In this document: positions 1 through 26,303 of the stretch, piece by piece | Layout: each line of letters opens with the position of its first letter | Position numbering within the stretch: position 1 is the stretch's first letter | Origin: Ianthella basta | Taxonomy: Eukaryota; Porifera; Demospongiae; Verongiida; Ianthellidae | NCBI GenBank assembly: GCA_964019415.1 | Contig: OZ025886.1 | Coordinates: 2,285,584-2,349,583, forward strand | DNA length: 64,000 nt | Direction: 5' to 3' | Position numbers and translations under genes: made by a program | The notes under the pieces: model-generated | Told to the model about the DNA's origin: nothing | Seen by the model: only the letters and a program-made list of their open reading frames with translations | The model's database searches: none

Positions 1-89
1 CCCTCCTCCCTCTCCCTCCCTCCCCTCCCGGACCCTCCCCCCTCTCCTCCCTCCCCTCCCCCCCATCCTCACCTACCTACTGTGGATAG

Positions 90-12547
<12,458 letters not shown>

Positions 12548-13030
12548 TTTCCTGTATTGATTCTTGCCAATTGTGTAGACTGCAAAATTTCATTGTACAA
12601 TTTGCTCGATTTTGTATCTCCCACTCAATCACCACAGTATTTCAGCGTGTGTTTAGACTTGCTTGTTGTGTGCGTCCTATCAGACATTTTTACCAAACAT
12701 GTCATCACCTGTATAATCAATGCATTTTGCCTTGCAAATTGTCTCACTTTGTAAATGCCAAATGAACACTAGAACATCTCAGATTATCTTGTAATTATTA
12801 TGATGAGTTTTTGTACGGTATATGCAATTTCATTAATTTATCCTGCCTGCATGTGTTGTGTTGGACATTGCATTAACCTTTGATGTGCATCATTTCATTA
12901 TGGGATGCATACACACAAAAACGTTTGGTGTATATATATATATTACTATGCCCTTGTTCTTCATGCTTCAGTATAGACTCCAGCTAGGGTGTATACTGCA
13001 GAGGTGATGGCTCCACCACCACCACCCATG

Positions 13031-13187
<157 letters not shown>

Positions 13188-13996
13188 ATTATATATTTAA
13201 GAAATGTGTGCCCCATGCAGTCCGTGCATGTATAGCTGTGTTTGCTTCAGTGTCATGTAGTTGCAATTGCTTTGATTTCATGGACCACTGCCACCATGCA
13301 TGCATGCATGCCTGGCAATTCAAGGCTATGTCACCTCCACACCTCTCTCTCCACTGTGTGTGTGTGTGTGATCCTATAGCTGTGCAGGAAATGTATTCCA
13401 ACAGTCACACTCACACACATGCATGCATGAACTCTGTTCTCTTTTGATGTGGCTGCTCCAATATTGACAGTGCTCAGACATGCGCATGTGCATTATTCTA
13501 ATGATAATTGTACTGATGTCACACAGGCAGGCCATGCATGCATTGATTATTCGGTTGCTTTGGTGCATGTAGTCAACAGCTAGAGCCTATAGCTATGTAT
13601 TTGAGCGTATATTGCACTTTATGCAATTGAAAGGTGTAATGCTTGATAATCATAGTGTCACTTTTCCATTTGATGCAGAGATCGAATTTGGCATGTACGT
13701 ACGTATATATACACCATTGTTTGATCACTTGCAGTAGTTGCAGTATGTAGCTATAGCTAGACTTTATAATTAGCTAGCTGCATGTGAGTCCAAGCTATAT
13801 CACAGTCAGTGGCTTATTGTGTAATTACAGGTTTGAATTTGTATACGTACATACTAAGCACTAATTACCTTTAACATTCCAGGATGTTTCCACCGTGCAT
13901 GACCTGCACTCCTTGTTAACTCCTACTCCCACTGGTGGTTTTACATGTAAAACACCATGTGTGTGCTGCCATTAGGCAAACTGGGCACCATGCATG

Positions 13997-14092
13997 CAAA
14001 TTTATGGCCCAGATTATGCAAATTTATGGCCCAGATTATGCAAATTTATGGCCCAGATCATGGGAATTTATGGCCCAGATCATGGGAATTTG
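13997..14092. repeat. 22-bp tandem repeat, about 4.5 copies
   Basis: Unit close to AATTTATGGCCCAGATTATG plus 2 bp. The last two units carry 'ATCATGGG' in place of 'ATTATGCA', so the array has two sub-types in block order. Confidence 0.85.
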
Positions 14093-14362
14093 CCCTATAT
14101 TCTTGGGCGTACATAGCAAGACATAATTATGTAACATAAACATAATTATTTACTGTAAGTGACACCCAAGTAGACCATGAATGAATTGTGTCACCTGCAC
14201 ATGGTATAGTGAGGAACCCTGTAGGTTATGTACATGCATGATGTGTGCTCAAATCAAGCTTGAGCCACACATTGCAATTAACTTGCAATTGCACTGTGTG
14301 TGCATGTGGAGGTGATGTGCAGATTGTTGGTAACCTTGTGTAGAAAACTTAGTCTTGCGCCT

Positions 14363-14440
14363 AGTCCCTATTTCCATTCCCACTTCTGCTTGGGAGGGAA
14401 ATTTCCATCCCAAGCGGAAGTCAGAAGGGAAATAGGGACT
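14363..14440. repeat. Short inverted repeat / foldback remnant
   Basis: Arms AGTCCCTATTTCC and GGAAATAGGGACT enclose further paired stretches (TTCTGCTTGGGA / TCCCAAGCGGAA). Flanks resemble 'CTAG...' and 'TATGAGGCTAG', shared loosely with hairpins at 18170-18246 and 31130-31210 and with the start of the element at 57687, suggesting a dispersed non-autonomous family. Confidence 0.6.
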
Positions 14441-14835
14441 GGGTATGAGGCTAGAGAAACTATACGGTGTCTATGTAACCATGAGATACCAGCTGGCCAC
14501 AGGAAGTATGCTAATTTGTTGGGACCAGTCATGACTGGTGGAGCAGCATCACACACTAGTACTGGTTTGTCAGTCACTGAGAATAGCTCAAACTGTATAC
14601 TTCAGACCTGATTGTATAATGAGGTGTATACTATAGTACGTACGTATATACACCTTGCCACTTTAAAGATAAAAGCTACCTACCATGGTATGTACAAAGT
14701 TAGCTAATGTCTTTAGGTCTGTTATCTACACAGACCCCTAGCTATATAAAGCTTTGGGGAGAGCTGAAACATGTGGTCTGTATATATGGAACAATCAACT
14801 TACAAGCTTTGAATATATTGGAAGTGCCTGAAGAA

Positions 14836-15475
14836 ACCATGGATGGACAAGGCTAACTATACCATGGATGGACAAGGCTAACTATACCTTGGATGGACAA
14901 GGCTAACTATACCATGGATGGCCAAAGCTAACTATACCATGGATGGCCAAAGCTAACTATACCATGGATGGCCAAAGCTAACTTAACCATGGATGGCCAA
15001 AGCTAACTTAACCATGGATGGCCAAAGCTAACTTAACCATGGATGGCCAAAGCTAACTATACCATGGATGGCCAAAGCTAACTATACCATGGATGGCCAA
15101 AGCTAACTATACCATGGATGGCCAAAGCTAACTATACCATGGATGGCCAAAGCTAACTTAACCATGGATGGCCAAAGCTAACTTAACCATGGATGGCCAA
15201 AGCTAACTTAACCATGGATGGCCAAAGCTAACTTAACCATGGATGGCCAAAGCTAACTATACCATGGATGGCCAAAGCTAACTATACCATGGATGGCCAA
15301 AGCTAACTATACCATGGATGGACAAAGCTAACTTAACCATGGATGGCCAAAGCTAACTATACCATGGATGGCCAAAGCTAACTTAACCATGGATGGCCAA
15401 AGCTAACTATACCATGGATGGGCAAAGCTAACTATACCATGGATGGCCAAAGCTACTGTAACTACCACGGATGGA
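14836..15475. repeat. 25-bp minisatellite, 25 units
   Basis: Consensus unit starts ACCATGGATGGCCAAAGCTA and ends in ACTAT (type A) or ACTTA (type B). Reading units in order gives AAAAA BBB AAAA BBBB AAA B A B AA and a degenerate last unit. The first three units have GACAAGG instead of GCCAAAG, marking the older edge. Not coding. Confidence 0.95.
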
Positions 15476-15800
15476 CACAGAATGAACATTGCCTTTGACA
15501 CGGATGGTTTTGGACTGGCACCACTGACAGGCCTAGCCTATAATTGGACGACCTAAGAGCAAACTGTAGACTTATACACTAAGTGCAAAGTTTCAAACAA
15601 CTTGCCAAGGGAGCTGTGTGGATCACCACAGGGTATAAGAGTATGGAATCCATGCAGGCAGTGTAGGACAGTGACAGATTGCGTGTGCACAGATGGTTGG
15701 TGAAGAAATTTTAGCAGGCTGAATTCCATATCAAGTCCACTCGTGTAATCCATAGCATTAATTTTGCAATTGCCTCTTGGAATGGGGAATATGCCCGTGT

Positions 15801-15866
<66 letters not shown>

Positions 15867-16992
15867 ATGTATATGTGTGTATGTATATACGTACGTGTCA
15901 CTGTGTGTGAATGGCGTGTATGTAGCTATATCTATATGTATAAATTAGGCAGTAGTGGTACGTACCAGTACATGTATGCATTTTTGCAAGCATGCATGTA
16001 GGTAGGTACTACAGTCTCTTTTCAACACATTTAAAAGCCAAAGTCCCAGACAGTATTGGTGTACCCTTCATTGGTGTAATCCCCAAAGCTGCCAGCTATG
16101 CAAGTTGTGTGCAGGTGCCATGAGTACTACATGTACAGATCAAGTGAATTCCAGGAAGCTTTCATCTGCAAACTGCACTTGTAGCAGGAAATCTACACTG
16201 GAAACTGCACCTGCACATCTCATTATAGTAGGAATTCTCATTAGATCATACCTGCTTTAATAGGAAAACACATCACCATGAGTTGCATGTGGTGACCACA
16301 TTAAGTTATATCTCCCACAGAATCTGCACTACCTTTGCACTTGCATACATATCTGCAGCCCAGCCTCGAGCTCCAGCACTCAAATCAGCCTCTTGTCATC
16401 ACCTCCTACCATCCTATATACATCATAAGCATCTCATTCATTACAGCCTCTCCGTTCATTTCCATTCTCTGCTCTGCCTGCCAAGAATGTATGTATAATA
16501 CAAATACAACATACTGCAAAATATGTAACAGTCAACACATACACATCTTGCATAATTATATGCACTTCTACACTATCACAGTTCTTATATACACACTCTC
16601 TCATCCCTACACTGAACCTGTATATTTTTATGTAACACCTGCTAGTTTCAAACTTCGTTTCCACTCCAAATTAGATTTAGAGTCTAATTTGGAGTGCTCT
16701 ATCCTTCTCTTCCATACATGCCTCATATTATATACACAGTATCTCCACATACCAAGCTTTACATTCACAGTCCATCCACTTTCAGCTTTGAGGTACCTCC
16801 TAGCTTTCCCGTCAAAGTGTGAACATGAATGTATGCCAGTGTGGGTGTGGCTGTACACTGTATGTGAATGAATGCATGTATGATAGCTATATATATGCGC
16901 ATAATATACAACCTCAGGTTTGTAACCCATATATATGTATATGTGTACCGACTTTGACTGATCAGCAAAGAAGAATGATAGCAAAACCACCA

Positions 16993-17410
16993 TGCAATGG
17001 CACCTATTCACCATTCCAAATAGAGCCTACCTAAAACTTTTCCAGGCATGCTGGCAGTTCAACTTTTTCAGTACTGGTAGACCTTGTAGTAAGTAGTGAA
17101 ATGTCCAAGTTTGAAGCCAAAATCATGTTTGGCTTAGTAAATACAAGCAATCAAAATTGGCACTTTTCCCATACATTACATAGGCAAGGGGGAAGGGTGT
17201 CCCCTCACCTATGTATGTAATGTAGAGGAAAATTACAAGTTGTGGATGCTTCTACATACTAAATCAAACATGCTTTTGACTTCAAATTTGGACATTTCAC
17301 TACTTACCACAAGGCCTACCAGTGCTGAAAAGGGTGGATTGCCAGTATGCTTGAAAAATTCTTACGTATATAAGCTCTATTTGGAATGATGAATAGGGGG
17401 CATTGGCCAA
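16993..17410. mobile_element. Foldback/MITE-like element, near-complete inverted repeat
   Basis: The left half (16993 to about 17195) is mirrored by the right half (about 17215-17410). Outer ends read CAATGGCACCTATTCACC on the left and, as reverse complement, CCAATGCCCCCTATTCATC on the right; both continue with ATTCCAAATAGAGC. Inner parts also pair ('GAAATGTCCAAGTTTGAAG' against its complement near 17285-17303). No ORF; a long-hairpin non-autonomous element. Confidence 0.75.
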
Positions 17411-17567
17411 GTACTGCTTCAAACGAGAATTTGCAACTATCTGCCCCATTCCCCTGATGCTACACAATATCAGAAGGAGCTTTGAATACACATCAATCAT
17501 TGCCATTGGTTAGCTGAATTTTGAAGGGACCGGAAATCCCTTGTTCAACCTGACCAAGATATCAACA

Positions 17568-17600
17568 TCTATTGCTAACAATAATATTGTTAGCAATAGA
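17568..17600. repeat. Short palindrome, 15-bp stem with 3-nt loop
   Basis: TCTATTGCTAACAAT and its exact reverse complement separated by AAT. No flanking context that would identify it as a regulatory site. Confidence 0.8.
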
Positions 17601-18169
17601 TTATGTTGTGCAGTGCTTGCAAAATGCAAACAATGTGTGATGCATGCTATATAGGTTGTGTCAATCCTGACCAGGATGAAAGAACAATAAACAATGAATC
17701 CAATGGCAACAAGCAAACATACTACAAGACTATAGCTGCAACACTTTATACGACACTTTAACAACCTGAACTCAAACTGAAGCATAACATGTGATCATAA
17801 TCATGACACATTAGTGTACCATAATAATATGTACGTATACAGAGAAAGTTCTAAACATGACCTGCAATACATCCATGCATTCTAATACATACGTCCATAC
17901 ATACATATGACACCAGGCAATAGCACTTAGGTATATACATTATATACGTACACAGCATATAATTGTACAGTCAGGACATAAAGCAATGGCAGTGTATTTG
18001 CAGGAGAAGGTTTTGTATGTCGGTTGGCTTGCTTTGCATTATCATTGTAAGTGTGGAATTTAATGGATTGCTCAACATAGCTAAGCCACTTTTGAAATCT
18101 AAATGATTATTGACGAATAATGCATTTTACCACAATACCCGTCATGGTAGTAATGCATATACTTCTAAC

Positions 18170-18246
18170 AGTCTCGAGCCCAGCTCTATCTTCCTCACCT
18201 TCGAAACAGCGATTGGCTGCAAGTGGGGCTAGCTGGGGATGAGACT
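18170..18246. repeat. Short inverted repeat
   Basis: Ends AGTCTC...CCCAGCT and AGCTGGGGATGAGACT pair as a stem around a roughly 45-nt interior. Likely a small hairpin-type transposable remnant. Confidence 0.55.
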
Positions 18247-18999
18247 TCACTCCTAGTGGTGCATTATTGCTTTGCATGGCTTCTCAAAGTTTAATAATTT
18301 AAGCAAGTTTACTTTTGTCAGAATTTTATGTAGTTAACAACTGTAGCATTTGTTTAGTAGACAAGCAACAAATCTTACATTCTTAAATATAATAAAGGTG
18401 AACTATTAGCCTCTGGAGATCTTAGTGCTAGAATTGGTTTAATGAATGACTGTCTGACACAGCATGCTGCTCAGAATAGGACTTGCCGAAACTGCTAGCT
18501 GTGACTGAATGAAGGGCAACTATTTCTAGCTAAGTTTCGGAGTATGGGCATAGCTGTCTACTCTACAAGCTAGCTATGAGGCAGTAGTAGCTATCCAATT
18601 ATATAATTGTTGCTTCTGTCATCTCCTATATTCAGGTCAATATAGCACATGTACACTAGTGAAACAGGTAAGTTGCACTCAGGTCAATATACACATTAGT
18701 GAAAGAGGTAAGTTGTACGTGACTTATGCCATGCAAAGAGTGCAAGACGCCATATACGCGTCATTCCTGGCGAGCCGTTAAGCGCAGGCATGATCCTGGT
18801 AAGATGGCAATGCTATATTTGGTATCATAGCTTAGCTACCACCGATATTATCGGAATGCAATGCGAGATGATGTCATGTCACGTGGACCAATCAAACGCT
18901 ATTCACACCCACATGAGGCCCGCCTCCAAACAGCAACATTCGTATGGTTACCGCCAAGCTGCAATTTCTGTGAATTCCTCTGATTTCTCCCTGATTGTC

Positions 19000-19412
19000 A
19001 AGCTCTGGCAAGCTATTTAGATTGGACCAGAAAGCCCTGAAGTCCACTGACGGTTAGTGTATACTCAGTGCTGGTGCTCACTACTGTAAAATAGCTTATT
19101 GCCTTCCGCTGTTAGAGCTCCGTCCCGTACCAATATTACTGTCGCTGTCGGTTAAATTCAGCCTCCTTCTCTCAGCCTCTCTCTCCGGTATGTGCACGTT
19201 GCTGAGAGGGCAATGAGCTGTTTATTTCATTAGCGCGTGCCGCAGCGACGCGACCGCCTATAATCGTCGCCTAGGTGTGACAGACTTCTAGTTACTCGTT
19301 TCTCGAGGGCGTGCCGCCTATGCGCCGTACCCCTGCCCTTCCGTGCGTGGCGGGTGCTGCATTATGCTCAGGACGGGCTGCTGTATGTGATTTGAAGACG
19401 GACAAGTGTACG
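19000..19412 (+). promoter_or_regulatory. Probable promoter and noncoding first exon of the lectin/Ig receptor gene
   Basis: Composition shifts from AT-rich to CpG-richer (multiple CGTCGC, GCGACGCG and CGCC motifs, 19130-19420), and a consensus donor ACG|gtaagt follows at 19412/19413. The first receptor coding exon begins just after a strong pyrimidine-tract acceptor at 21014, which fits a noncoding exon spliced across about 1.6 kb. Transcription start and true extent are not determinable. Confidence 0.35.
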
Positions 19413-20633
19413 GTAAGTGTTCATTGAGCCGCCCACTGTGGCGTATGCGAAGCCAGACGGTTCACCTGAAAAAAAAAACAGTCCACTTTGTAATGCGCAG
19501 GAACAAAGCTGGGGTTAGGGTTACCGTGTTGAAGCCGAAAGCGCCTCCAGCAGTCGACACGGTGTACACCCTCACAGATGGTGTTGTCTTTTAACCAAAA
19601 GTACTGTATTCAAGATTGTAGTTTCAGTGTATACATGAAATCGGCCTCACCCACCCACTGTACGAATAACACGCACCTGTACACAAAGCTGTGTATTCAT
19701 GATACAAAAGATTGTGTGAGGCCATTGAGTAATTGTGTGTGAGGGTACCTGCAAACAACTCTATATGTGTATGTGATTTATGGGTGGATTTAACTTGTAT
19801 GACCTTTTAAGGAAAGTATTTCACTGATTAAAAGGGTTGGGGTCTATCTCATGTGTGGGGTATTTCCTAGTCAGTAAGTGGTATGTTTGATAGTGTATGC
19901 TATGCAGTTTTGTGACTGTGAGGGTGAATGCCACAGTTTGTGAGTGTGGCACTCTCCAGGATATTGGTGCATGGGCCGGCCAAGAAGGAATGCCATCTGA
20001 AGTATTGTGCCTGTGATGACCTTACCCTGAAGCTCTCTCTCTCTGTATGTATGTATGTGTGTGGTTATTCTTTGACCATTAACCTTATTCAGTGTGGTCC
20101 CTATTTGGCTGTGTTTATGCCAGAAACCGCTGGTTTAGGTCACTTGAACCTAATCCAGCATGCACTGTGTGTGTAGGTATAGGAAGTGCACCATCTCCAT
20201 GTGTGTGTGTGTGTGTGTGTGTATTTGGGGGAGTGGTCTAATGTTGTGGGTTCGATCATGATTCAATGGGGTGTAATGTGACCCATTGTGCTGTCCTCCC
20301 CCACGCCTGCTACGAGCCTGAGTGTGTGTGTGTATGGATTTGAGTTTCAGCCATGGTGGTAACCATGGCTTGTCTGGTATGCAAATCATTTGGCATCCAT
20401 TTTGTACATGTTGTTCTGTGCATGTTGCTGTATTGAGTGATTCACCACTTGTTTGTGTATTATATTACCCTATGTGTGTCCACATGGTGAATGGGGGTTG
20501 GTTATATGATTCAGGGTGACACAAGAGAGCCATTAACCCACAAAGTATGATTTCCCTCTTGACTGTGGGGGTAGAAAGGTGACTATCTGACCTTGTCACA
20601 CTGTCCTGAAATAGTCACAATGTCTGTTTGCTG

Positions 20634-20905
<272 letters not shown>

Positions 20906-21022
20906 TGTCCTCCTATTCTTGTCATGTGTTTACTGTGTGTTGTGTGATGTTTTGTTGATGTGTGGTTATGATGTAAGGTACTCAGTCTTCCCTCCTCCTC
21001 CTCCCTCAACCCAGTGTTCACA

Positions 21023-24000
21023 ATGACCCTCAAATCACCTCCCTATTCACTGTTGCTAGTTGGGTTATTAACAGGTGAGAGATAGATACATATATACACA
21101 CTCTGTCTTTCAGCCTTTCAGCTACATTACTTCACATGCCCATACCCTTATATGGTTGTAGACCATCCCATGGCATCCATTGTACAAAGTGCACTTAGAC
21201 CACGAAAATTCGTACCAAAATACTGTATCAAATCTTGCTACTTGACTCCACTCAACTTATATGTATGTATACATATACACATACCATGATGTGTCTGCAT
21301 GTCCTGGTGCCGTCTCTTTCTCTCGTCCTTCCAGTGTACTCCCATCTCTCCTTTGCCTGTCCGGATGGATTCCACACTTTTTACTGTGGCACATGCCCCA
21401 CAACTAAATGCTACAACTTCTTACCAGTAGATTCAACATTTCGTCAAGATTTTACTGAGTCAAATTCAGCTTGTGCTGGTCAGGGAACAACGTATGGAGG
21501 AACTGGGAGGCTTTTGGAGTTTCACTCCAGCTGTGAATTTGAGCGAGTGAAGTTGCTAGTTGAAGCTCTCCAGCCTCCCAGCCCCTACCTCACTGGCCTG
21601 CGATACGACAGCCAGGGAAATGTGTTTGATAGTGTTGCCATGGGGGCTGCACTGTCTGGCATCTTGAGCACATCCCTCCCTTTGACTGGAGCGACGGCGA
21701 ACGCTGACATGTGTATCGCAATTGGCGTGACTCCTACTTCTAGCATTGATCTCATGCCAGTGGACTGTAATGCCGCAGCACCTAGTGTGTGTGGATTGGA
21801 CACCACAGGTGTGCATGTGGTTGTGTGGGGGCAGATGTGGGTTAAGGCTTGCTGACTGGTGTAATAATGTATTTCGATGGAGTACATAATTGCATATGTG
21901 AATCATAACTTAGTGCATAGGACTCAGAGTGTCACAACACCTAACACTCTAATCTACTGCTGTATTCTCTCCTTGCTCCTGCCTTTGTCTGTCCTTGTTC
22001 AGCTCTGCCTATGCCTAGCATTACTGGTGATGACACTCGCTATGTTGGCCCAGATGGTGGGGTCACTCTGACCTGTGGGTACAATGCTTCTGCCAGTTTG
22101 AAGGGCATTACGTGGCTTCGGGATGGCGTGGATGTGCGGCCTATTCTGGGAGATGGTAATCGAATTGATGACTCTCCAACCTCCAGCACGCTGACATTCA
22201 CCCAGTTTGACAGAGAACGCCATGAGGGCTCCTACCAGTGCCAATTGATGGGGCTCCTTGGGGACCTGGTGTCCAAGAGTGTTACTGTGCTGCCTGCAAG
22301 TGAGTTACGTACCATACATGTACATACATGGGTGTGTAGTGGAACATGTACAGAAATTCACAACTGAGCAGTGAGCCTGTGTGTGTATAGTAGTATCCCA
22401 TAAGGTGTATGTGACACCACGCTAGATATACGTACTGTACATGTGTGTGTGTAAGTTGGGGTTGAGTTGTATTTAGCGTGCAGTTATCGTACGTACGTAC
22501 GTATGTACATTGTTTGCTGGTTCCTTGTCTCTCAGGAGCGCCAGCCATCCAGAGACCCCCAGCAAATCTTGAAGTTTACGAGTTTGGTCTAGCCTTCTTT
22601 GACTGTTTCCCCAGCCTGGACACTGTCCCTCACCCCACCGTGCAGTGGAGTTACAATGGAGCACCACTAGACGTCTCCAACACCACCAAGTACAGTGTTT
22701 CCCCTCGAACTGCCCGACTGTTCATCTCCAGGGTAACACAAAGTGATGCAGGGGACTACTCTTGTACCTTGAGCAACATAGAAAGGACTGTCCCCAGCAC
22801 TGGGGCCGGGACGCTGACTGTGATGGCCACTCCTGGAGGTGTGTGTGTGTGTGTGTGTGTGTACAGTCAAGAAATGCACTATGGTAGTGTGTTGTGAGTA
22901 TGATAGGTGTACGTACGTACGTTGTTGTGTCATTCACATACACATAGGAATCCCACCCAACCCTGGCTACCTGGCTGGACCTGAACGGGACACAAGTAAC
23001 ATTGAAGTCCTTGCAGGCACTACCTTGACTGTTGAGTGTGTTGCAGAAACCTTCACTCCTAATGTGGAGTACAGTTGGACGTATCCTACTGGGACATCAA
23101 GTCAGGGTGAGTAGTATGTACACTTTTGTGATATGCATGTATGCACATGTTTGTTTGTGCATATGTAACTTTGTATAGTTGTTTACTGTGTCTTCATGCC
23201 TTTGTGTATGCAGCTGCAATTGTTTTGGATTATCCGGAAATGTTTGGCAACTTAGTACTCCCAGATGTACAGGTTTCCAATTCGGGAGAGTTTGAAGTGC
23301 AAGTTCGTCTGCCAGGATTTGGTGATAATAATCAACCCTTGAATGCCAACAGTCCCAGATCTGTCAATGTGGATGTCCAAGGTCAGTGTGATGTGCCCGT
23401 TGTGTACAGTTGCATGTATCTCAGTTTGGCAACAATGTGTGATAAAACCTCATAAGATCTGCTATGCCTACTTGTACGTACACACATACCATAGCAGTAC
23501 ATGTCTTTCCTTGTAGCTGTCCCGACCGTCACATCCATCACTGGCAGCCAGGTGGTCACCCTTGGCACTGATGTTACTTTGAGCTGCCAGTTCAACGGTA
23601 GTCCCTCCCCCGGTGTGGTGTGGTACCAGAATGGGGTAGTGCTTAGACCCAGTTCAAAATATGTTTACTCCAATACCAGCAGCACCAGTAACACTTTAAC
23701 CATCAACAACGTGCAGCCAGCCGACCTGACTAGCTACCAGTGCCTCCCATTCAACAAGAGGGGCAGCACCGTGATGGAGACCTTCCTCTGTGGACAACGT
23801 ACGTAAGGATGTGCATGTGGGTAGAGATTTGGGTCAAAATTATACACTTTTACAGCTCTTTGATGAGGATAGGTACATGTATGTGCATATGCATACGTAT
23901 GTACTCTATGTTAGTGTTGGTTGTGTTATGTTACTCTGTGTTGTGGCAGTAATAGTGAGTAGATTATGTAACTTGGTCTGTTGGTGGTCCATTCTCTATC

Positions 24001-26238
24001 ACTACGTATGATTGTATGACTGCACTTGTGAATGAAAGTTGGGCCCATTGTTCAGGACCTGTAGTGTTAGTTTGAATGGTTTCATAGTAGGGAGTGTTAT
24101 TGTGTATCTCAGCATTCATGTGTGGTGTTGATGGTGTCACCAGTGCCAAGTGCTGCTCAGTCCTGTATGTGACCTCTGCCCCCCCCCTCCCCCCTCCCCC
24201 CTTCACCACTCACAGCTGGCAGACCAGGTCCAGTGAATGCTGCAGTGGAGCCCTTCACCAAGGATAGTGTACGCATCACTTGGAACCCTCCAGCAGAAGC
24301 CAACGATGACATTGAGCTGCTCCGATATGATGTGTACTATGAGATTCGGACATTTGGACAGTCTCGAACCTTTGATATAAGTGGTCTGACTCCAACAATG
24401 ACTATACAAGAGTGGAATGATAGGTCGGTGTTGATTACTGCTGCATCCCAACAGAACTTCATTGTGGCCTATGTGGTGGCCATCTCGGCCAATGGTAGGG
24501 GTGCGGTGGCTGCTGAGGAGTCCTACGGGATCACGTATGGAAACAGTGAGTTGTGTTGAGATACATGTGCAGTGGTGAACACAACATAAGTCTCACAACT
24601 GTAGATGTAACAATGTATTAATTTTGTTAACCATTCATTTAGTTCCCTACAGTAGAGGGGCGATTTGAATAGCCTGAAATCTGTATGTATGTATGTACTT
24701 ACATACTGTACATTAATATCTAGACTGCATCTCTACTTTTTGTCGGTGTACCGTATAGCGGGAAATTTTCACGGGAGAATATTTTTGCTAATTTTGCAGA
24801 TAGATTATGATTCTCGAAAATATTCTCTGCGAACCTTTTGCATTAACCCTATGCTTTAATATGTTTGGTGGCAGCTACGTAAGACAAGATGATGGCTTAT
24901 AACTTCATTTAGGAGGCTCACCTTTAACAGTAGAACCATACCCAAGTATCACAGCTGTCAATGAAGCAGTGAATAACATAATCATCTACAGCGATAGATG
25001 ACTATGTTATTCACAAGAGGAGACTACGTAGCTACAAGTGTTCCGTGGTCGTCCAGCAGCGTGCATGTAGTCAGTCCCCATTTACAAGAGATGTGGCTTA
25101 TCTGCTCAACAATATGCGAAAATATTTCCACAGAAATACAGTTTGGGCCCATTTTTGGATTTTGTGAAAATATTCTCCTGCAAAAAATCTCAGCTGCACC
25201 GTATCTAGCTTAGTTCGGTTTTAAGTTGTCCTTGAAATTGTTGTCTTTGCAAGCTATGCAGAACAGTTTTTGCCTGCATGGTACATAAGCTGTATAAATG
25301 CTTGATACTAGGAATAAAACAAGAGAGTGTTGTCTGACATATAGCGTTTTTACTCACAAGTCAAACATGTCATCAAGGAAGTAGTGCCTGACCACTCTTT
25401 AGCCATGTCTCCGAAGTGGAGGATACAATCGCAGTCTACACCTGGTTGCCAGTTCCTTGGTGTCCACTTTGCGTTGTAAACTGTGTACTGTACTGTTAAT
25501 GTACATGAGCAGTATTTATCGTTTGTTACTCTGTACTAATACTTACACCTCTCCTGTTCCCCTTCACAGCTGCAACAGTGCCTCCTGAGGATGTCGATGC
25601 AGTGCAGGCAGATGGCCAGATTGTTCGTGTGAGTTGGTCAGCCATCCCCAGTGACCGCCAGCCACATGTACCCTCTGACATCACCTACTACGAAGTGGAG
25701 TACTATTCAGTCGGTGGTGCCGTGCAGGAGCCCACCAACATACAGACTGTAAACAGCACTGGTCTCTCAATCGACATTACCCATCGACAAAACAGTCAGA
25801 TGGTCCTGGCAGCCCGTGTCAGAGGTGTGACACAGCTGAGAAGGGAGCCAGACAGCTTTGGTTTTTCTCCTTGGTCTGAAGTGGTGTTCTCAGGCGTAGC
25901 ACCCCGTAAGTGTGTCAACAACAGAAGTAGGTGTTGTGTTGTGTTGCACTTCAAGCAGCTCTGTGGTCCATTGTAGTGGGCTTCTTTCATATGTATGTAT
26001 GTAGGTTGTGTGCGTTGTTGTGTGGTTGGCCTTGCTTTTGTTGAATGACTGCATTATTCTGTGTATGTGGGTGAGTCGAGTCAGTGCACCATGATCAGGG
26101 TATAATGTCCTCTTTTCCATGCAGCTCCCCCTCCCTCTCCACTGCCCATTGTCCTTGGTGTCATCATTCCAGTTATATTGCTTGCACTGATTGTCTTCAT
26201 CATTGTAATCTTAATTCTTTACTACTACCACAGGTTAG

Positions 26239-26303
<65 letters not shown>

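Larger units (their letters stand above)
15476..18750. other. Intergenic spacer, AT-rich, with foldback elements
   Basis: No gene supported on either strand. Contents: (TG)n at 15801-15864; a small hairpin at about 16660-16692 (ACTCCAAATTAGA / TCTAATTTGGAGT); a foldback element at 16993-17410; a 15-bp-stem palindrome at 17568-17600; an inverted repeat at 18170-18246. ORFs here are short and lack recognisable motifs. Confidence 0.65.

Noticed and set aside
14836..15475. CRISPR-like array
   Set aside because: Units are contiguous with no unique spacers, and the surrounding genes are eukaryotic; it is a minisatellite.
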